A DNA stretch of 64,000 nt. Source: Codonopsis lanceolata. Taxonomy: Eukaryota > Streptophyta > Magnoliopsida > Asterales > Campanulaceae. Below, piece by piece: positions 58,453 through 64,000 of this stretch. The stretch spans positions 37,906,182-37,970,181 of the forward strand of contig CM028378.1 of assembly GCA_013146195.2 (NCBI GenBank), in the 5' to 3' direction. Under the pieces are notes generated by a model. That model worked only from the letters and a program-made list of their open reading frames with translations, did no database searches and had not been told where the DNA came from. The translations under genes were made by a program, and so were the position numbers. Position 1 is the first letter of the stretch. Each line of letters opens with the position of its first letter.

Positions 58453-60018
58453 TGTAGACACCCTAATTTCGTACCCCTGATATGTAACATTGGCATGTGA
58501 TATCAAGAACTGTGAAAATTTAACAAATGTCAAGTTATAGGAGTTAAAAAATGCAAACGGCAAAGCAGGATGCGTGAAACAGTAAAGTGCAAGGGCTAAA
58601 AGTGAAAATTTCAAGCTGGAACAGTGTTCTAGGCGCGGCACCCATGGAGGGATATGGCAGCGCCCAAGCTGCTACAGTACACCTCAGACTTAACACATTG
58701 TGCAATTTTTGCAGCGCGGCGTACAAGGAAATTGAGCACAAAGAAGGAATTTGTAATCCCCGATGAGTCCCTCCTTCAGCCTATAAATAGGGAGCTCGGG
58801 GTCTGCCTTCAAGAGACCGATCAGTGATCATAAACTCTTTGCGTCCTCGTTACGCTGAGAGAAAATAAAGCGAGAGTAATAGTGAGTTCCTCCTAAAAAG
58901 CCTCGAAGCCCTGCCAAAACTCCGCCAAACCTAAATCTCACCGATTAAAGTGATCCCTAACCCTCTAGTTAGGTATCTACCCTATTTCCCCGGTCCAAAA
59001 ACCTCGGGAAGAGCCGTTACTCTGCCCGAGTAAAAAGGTCAAATTAGCGAGAAATAAGCCCTTATTCTGCCCAAATTCCACCAGTAGCAAGCAAGCAAAT
59101 GTCAAAAAGCAAGCAGTTGCTCTGCCCTTTTACGGGTCCCAAAAGCAACTCTCGCAAGCCGTTACTCTGCCCGAACCACAGCAACCGCAGCAGCAACAAA
59201 AAGATTCCCTCTCCCTGAAGGACAGAGCAAGTACACCAACGCTCTTAAAGGTGAGCCTTTAAGAGTTTACTTAGTAAAAAACTATTTTCCATCCGACTCA
59301 ATGTAAAAAATATAAGCCGTTGTGCTACCCGGATTATTTTAAAATAGCATTAAAAAGAATCATTGTTATGGCCAAATATTTTTAAATGTATTTGTAAATT
59401 ATTAGAAGGAGACGGCTGCAAGTCTGTAAATAATATAAATATGGATGTATTTGTAGGTAGTTAATGCTTTAGTTATTTGCTAGATAAATATAACAAAAAA
59501 ACATACTTTAGCCAAAAACCGCTTTTGAGACCGAAAGGGCAAGTTGGGTGCCTAGCACCTTCACAACTCGTAACTTAGCCTCCGAACCCGTTTTTGCAAT
59601 CTCTGGTTTTTTCTTTTTTGGATTTTCTTTATTTCTTCCTTAAAATAAAGATGTCGACTCTATAAAAGATTTTGGAACCAGTGGGGCCTCGCAACACTTC
59701 TTTCTTGCACTTTTCCATTTTTCCCTAAAAAAGGGAGAATGAAAATGAAAGGGTGATGTATTCATGCATCCTGGTATCCCCTAAAAAAAGGATAACTTGA
59801 TACATAAAACTCAAAGCTCCCATATTGGACTAAAAATCCACTGAAGTCACCGAGGCGTATTCGACGTGCTATTTTAGACAGCACCCCTCTCGCATTTTTA
59901 ATTTCGTCTTCCCCTAAACAAGGGAGGATGGAATGAGAGCAGTGGTGTCCCGCTTCCGCACGTACGCGCACCCCTATCGAAGGGTGCGCGCGCGGGGGTG
60001 CATCCCGGGCGACCCACA
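58453..60018 (+). mobile_element. 5' LTR of an Ogre/Tat-like Ty3/gypsy retrotransposon
   Basis: It starts TGTAGACACCC and ends CCCACA, directly followed by a primer-binding-like sequence. TATAAATA at 58782-58789 is a good core promoter, with a putative U5 rich in CTCTGCCC words. The segment around 59530-59600 (GTTGGGTGCCTAGCACCTTC) matches, inverted, the LTR at 17996-19745. It is 1566 bp. The 3' LTR lies beyond the window. Confidence 0.75.
58782..58789 (+). promoter_or_regulatory. LTR TATA box
   Basis: TATAAATA within CTATAAATAGGGAGC, about 330 bp into the LTR. Transcription would start about 30 bp downstream. Confidence 0.6.
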
Positions 60019-60019
60019 G

Positions 60020-60036
60020 TGGCGACTCTGCTGGGG
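60020..60036 (+). promoter_or_regulatory. Retrotransposon primer-binding site
   Basis: TGGCGACTCTGCTGGGG begins one base after the LTR end. It begins TGG as expected for pairing with a tRNA CCA end. Ogre-type elements use a tRNA-Arg-like site of this form (recalled from the literature, not checked). Confidence 0.65.
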
Positions 60037-60274
60037 AGATCGTTTTTATTTTGAATAAAAATGGAGGGCTAGACTCATTAAAAAAAAACTTTTTTGTTTC
60101 TCTTTGTTTCTGGCTAAAGTATGCTTGTTATATTAATTTATGCATTTGAATATTGCGTTCCTATACATCCGTGTCTATATTTGTGGATATGATCCCCCAT
60201 CTTGCGGCAGTCTCATTTCAGTAACTGTTACATGTATGTTTAAAAATATGTGTTTTTCAAAAAAATAATAAATA

Positions 60275-60328
<54 letters not shown>

Positions 60329-60906
60329 CGCAAAAAAATTAAAAAAAAATATATATATATATATATATGCAGTATTTTATATGCAATAAATTTCCGGACA
60401 GCACAATAAAAGGGCCGGGACTTTATTTTTAATATTGCTTCATTCTCGGCTCTGTATTATTATTTTGTTCTATTTATAATTTTATTCCGCAAAATATGTA
60501 CGTATTTGCATTCATTCTGCAATTTTATTTTGGGGGCATATGACCGATTTGTAATTAATAGGAATAGATAGATTCTTCGCTTTTCTTTTTATTTATTGAT
60601 GTGATTGACTTGCTTGCTCGCGCTCAAACTAAAAAAGCTGACAAAATCCACAAATAACAGCAAGACAGGCCATATCTGTTTTATTTTCTATATCTGAAAT
60701 AAAAAAAAGATTTTACTGTTTTTTAGATGCCGCACACATGCGCACGCATGTAAATATATTCTGAACTGTTACCCTAGACCATGGCCAGCCTACCCCCTGC
60801 ATAAGCTATCGTTAGAATGCATATAGATTTTCAGGACACTTTAAAGACCGACCGGTTTTTGCATTTCTGAACCGTGGGTCAGCCCCTGTAAAAAAAAAAT
60901 AATAAT

Positions 60907-60976
<70 letters not shown>

Positions 60977-61509
60977 AAAAAATGATGAATATTGCGCAAA
61001 TTAAAAATAAAAATAAAAAATGCGCATGAAAAAAAAAATGGATAAAGACACAGGGGTTGATTTATTATTCTCTAATGCTCGACCTAGATCATTTCGAATG
61101 ATGGATCCCGGAAAGAGTATAGGCCCTTCGCATGAGATCAGTCCGGTCTTGGGGAGTCGAAAGGTAGGTGGAATATGTTGGTCTTATACTCTGGAGAAAG
61201 AATCCACTGTTCCAGGGAAGTCCTGAGACTGTCAAAATAAAGCAGGTGCTTATCCGGTCAATTGTAGGGAAAATGAATAATAATAAAAAATCCTAATAAA
61301 AGCACGCTGTACCCCAAGCCCAGAAAGCCTTCAGCCAGCCTTTTGATACCTCCAAATCCATTTTCCTCATAAACTTGGCCCGAATTTGGAAAGACATGAA
61401 TAATACTAGCCAGTTGATAGAAGAAGCAAGTGCATAAATCAGATCAGAGAGTATCAGAAACGGATTAGAAAAAAGTAGAATCAGTTCAGAGGGTACAGAT
61501 CCGAGTAGT
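60037..61509 (+). mobile_element. Untranslated leader of the plus-strand element
   Basis: Non-coding, with two long (TA)n tracts (60279-60325 and 60910-60972). Blocks are conserved with the minus-strand element's leader (for example 60780-60815 and 61085-61200). A long leader before gag is usual for Tat/Ogre elements. Confidence 0.65.
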
Positions 61510-63185
61510 ATGGCAACAGAAAGTGAACTGTCCGCTATAGGTACAGATACAGGGGCTCCAGAGGACGCTCCGAGTCCAGCCATGCAGCAATTGTTAGATC
61601 AAAAGCTGGATGCACGAAATAATCGCTTGCTAAGCCAAATAGCAAATCTCATACAAGGTCCAAAGCCTAGTGTTGAGGGAATCTATCCCCTTGCAGTCCA
61701 TCAAGAAGCATCAACCTCCCATGGTCCTCTAAATCCAATCTCTCAGCCAAATACCTACCCACCAAATACCACAATTACCCCAAACCCAAATCCTCCACCA
61801 TATGCATATTATCCAAATATCAACCCTTTTCTATCCTATCCCCCATACCCTTTTCCAAACACCAATATTCCCAAAAATCCAAATGACCTCCCTTTTCCCA
61901 TCGCCAATTCACTCCAAAATAGCCCGCATATGAACCCAAAAAGCTATAATCTGCCAGGCCAAGTTACAACCTATTTACCTCCTAATAATCCTGGCAGCCA
62001 AACCGAAACCGCCAAAAATCCATATCATGCCCAAAATCCATATCCAACCCAAAATCCTTACCCAGTACCACAGTCAGAAATTAATCTAGCCTTCCCTAAT
62101 CCTGCCAGCATGTACCAAAACCCAACTCCCCTGCCCACCAAAATGGAGGCTGACATGGAAAAATTGCAAAGCATGATGCTTAAATTTTTGGACAAAGAAA
62201 AATTTTCTACAAAGACATTAACGTTAAAACCCTCAGCCATACTACCTCCAAAATTCAAAATGCCCGATATAGAAAAATTTGATGGGGCTGGATGCCCTAT
62301 CTCTCACCTAAAGTCTTATGCTACTGGCATGCAATCACGAGGGGCTAGTTTCGAAGCCATGGCCTCCAATTTTCACCTTACCTTGATAGGGGCTACTAAG
62401 CAATGGTTAATGTTAGCAGATGATAGCACCATAGGCACTTGGGACCAAATAGATGAAGGGTTTCTAGAGAGGTACAAAGATAATACTACCTCCGAAAATA
62501 AAAGAGATCTTGAGGCATGAACCCAAAAAAAAATGAAACATTTGCAGAATTTGTAGCCAGATGGAAGGGAAAAGTTGCCCAGACTTTAGACAGGCCTGAT
62601 CCGACTGAGTCATGTAGAATGTTCATCAAAAACCTCCAGCCCATTTACCTAGAGCACATGCGGTATCTCCCCTATAGCAATTTCAAAGAAATAGTGGAGA
62701 TAGGAGTCCGTATTGATGAAGATATACGCAAAGGATCCCTAGAAATTGGTACACCTCCAATTTCGTTCTGCCATTCTGGATCAGAGGAAGAATCTACGGA
62801 ATAAGTTAATATTGTAGAAAGAACCCCGAGTGAACAATACATTAGTAGCGTGCCATGGACATATGGGGCAAACAAATCTGCCCATTCTATTGAAGAAAGC
62901 AGTAATACCAACAAGAGTCTCATAGAGTCTTACAAAAGAAACAGAAGGCACTTCGATGAATTGAATGCCCTAATGTCACAGATACTACAAGGGTTAACAG
63001 CACAAAGAGTCCTTAAGCCCCTTGAAAACTATAAACCTCCAAGTCCATTACCTGCCAAATGGAGCCGTAACAAGTATTGTGAATACCACCAATCCAGTGG
63101 TCATATCACCGACAAATGCTTCTTACTCAGGAATGATATCCAAGACCTTATCGATGATAAAATCATTGAGAAGCCGCACCCATAA
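61510..63185 (+). pseudogene. gag of the plus-strand Ogre/Tat-like element, lightly damaged
   Basis: The first frame (61510-62520, 336 aa) starts MATESELSAIGTD. It has a Pro/Asn/Tyr-rich linker, then the gag core (KFKMPDIEKFDG, FEAMASNFHLTLIGATKQWL, GFLERYKDNTTS). A frame shift at about 62517 moves the rest into the frame at 62517-62804 (ETFAEFVARWKGKVAQTLDR). One in-frame TAA at 62802-62804 interrupts it before 62850-63185. There a zinc-finger-like CEYHQSSGHITDKC (CX2HX4HX4C) is found, as in Tat/Ogre gag. With just these two lesions this copy is much younger than the one at 16629. It is inactive as written. Confidence 0.85.
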
Positions 63186-64000
63186 TTGTTTCTGATAAAA
63201 AGTGAAAAATACCATAGAATACCCTTGTGTATACACCTCCAAAGACTCTTTGTACCTTTGAATGTCCTTTTGTCAAATAAAATTTCCAGAAAACAACTTT
63301 TTTCAACTCAGCGTCAATTTTGGGATCCTTGTTGTTTTTTGGTACCACTAACAATTTTTGCAGGGGCTGAAAAATAAAAAAATTGACTTCCATCATGATC
63401 ATCCAAAGGTACGTAATCATCGCATCTCATTTCAAGGATCACAAAAAAAAAAAAAAAAAAAAAGGAAAGGGTCTTTCAAAAAAAATAAAAAATCGTGTGA
63501 AATATTATCTTTTCCCTTCAAAAAAAAAAAAGAGAAAGGTTTTTCTATGTGTTTTCTTTTGTTTCTCAAAACATGAAAAGACAGGAAATCCCCTCACCAT
63601 TATTCTAAATTGTCATCTCCAAATTCATCTTCTCTCTTAACCTTTCATAAATGCATCACCAATTGATAAGTGCATCATTCATTCTTGTTTTCAAAAAAAA
63701 TAATAAAATTGAGTCATACTTCGAGATGTCAGGGGCTACCACTACAAAAAAAAAAAAAAAAAAAAAAAAGACTGATAGGGAGCCAGAGACGAAAAGAAAG
63801 CTGAGAAAGCCAAGAAAACATAAAAGTCTGGAAAGCCGGGAAATCCAGAAAAGTTAGGCAACTCAAAGATCATGCGCAACAATTTAAGACTAGGGGCTTT
63901 CAAACCCCAGGGGTGTCACTTTTGCCCATATTGATGCCTACAGCCCATCCTTACATAGTATGCTCATGAATCCATTTGGTCTTCGTTATTTCGAAAATCC
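63186..64000 (+). mobile_element. Interior of the plus-strand element after gag, A-rich
   Basis: Long A and Lys-codon runs (63441-63461, 63747-63769) and short frames. No protease or reverse-transcriptase motif appears before the window ends. A pyrimidine-rich stretch ending TTTTTGCAG at 63354-63362 could be a splice acceptor; Ogre elements are known to splice between gag and pol (inference). Confidence 0.5.

Noticed and set aside
63358..63857. Lys-rich frames after gag
   Set aside because: Products of long A runs in the retrotransposon interior. No protease or polymerase motif.

Overview
This is nuclear DNA from a flowering plant, most likely a core eudicot. The evidence is spliced genes with GT-AG introns, plant-specific gene families (plastid GGPP synthase, PEX11, a MT-A70 methyltransferase), very AT-rich intergenic DNA, (TA)n microsatellites, and a dense, nested population of plant transposable elements. 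One 100-N scaffold gap lies at 11234-11333. I see no bacterial operons, no CRISPR and no viral genome.

Layout. (1) 1-11.2 kb is a gene-containing block. An intronless geranylgeranyl diphosphate synthase (+, 247-1343) faces a nine-exon METTL4-type N6-adenine methyltransferase (-, 11164-4017, 426 aa after splicing). The methyltransferase introns carry hAT and inverted-repeat MITEs and tRNA-like SINE modules. (2) 11.2-23.2 kb is retrotransposon land. It holds a decayed Ogre/Tat-like Ty3/gypsy element on the minus strand (LTR about 17996-19745, gag wreckage 16629-15300, minisatellites further down). Next to it is a degenerate 'putative gypsy type transposon' (Transposase_28-like) reading frame and an LTR-like segment. 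(3) 23.2-44.3 kb is AT-rich and built from layered DNA transposons: Helitrons with recognisable 5' TC and 3' hairpin-CTRR ends, Mutator-like elements (MULEs) with long TIRs and 9-10 bp target duplications, Stowaway and hAT MITEs, and a tRNA-derived SINE head. Several elements are nested. (4) 44.3-47.4 kb is a Pack-MULE that has captured the first exon of a VAMP72-type SNARE gene and the 5' part of a histone H2A gene. (5) 48.6-49.5 kb is a PEX11 peroxisome-proliferation gene. (6) 51-58.3 kb holds more Stowaway, hAT, Helitron and MULE elements, including tandem duplications. (7) 58.45-64 kb is the 5' half of a much younger Ogre/Tat-like element on the plus strand (LTR, PBS, leader, gag). It runs off the window.

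The three host genes are not functionally linked: plastid isoprenoid supply, nucleic-acid adenine methylation and peroxisome division. The most notable observations are the Pack-MULE chimera with perfect 9-bp target duplications, a second capture-type MULE at 26.4-27.9 kb, a minisatellite whose every unit encodes two small hairpins, and N-terminal reading-frame breaks in both GGPPS and PEX11. Those breaks could be real or could be base-level assembly errors. I did not find a convincing wholly new biological system.
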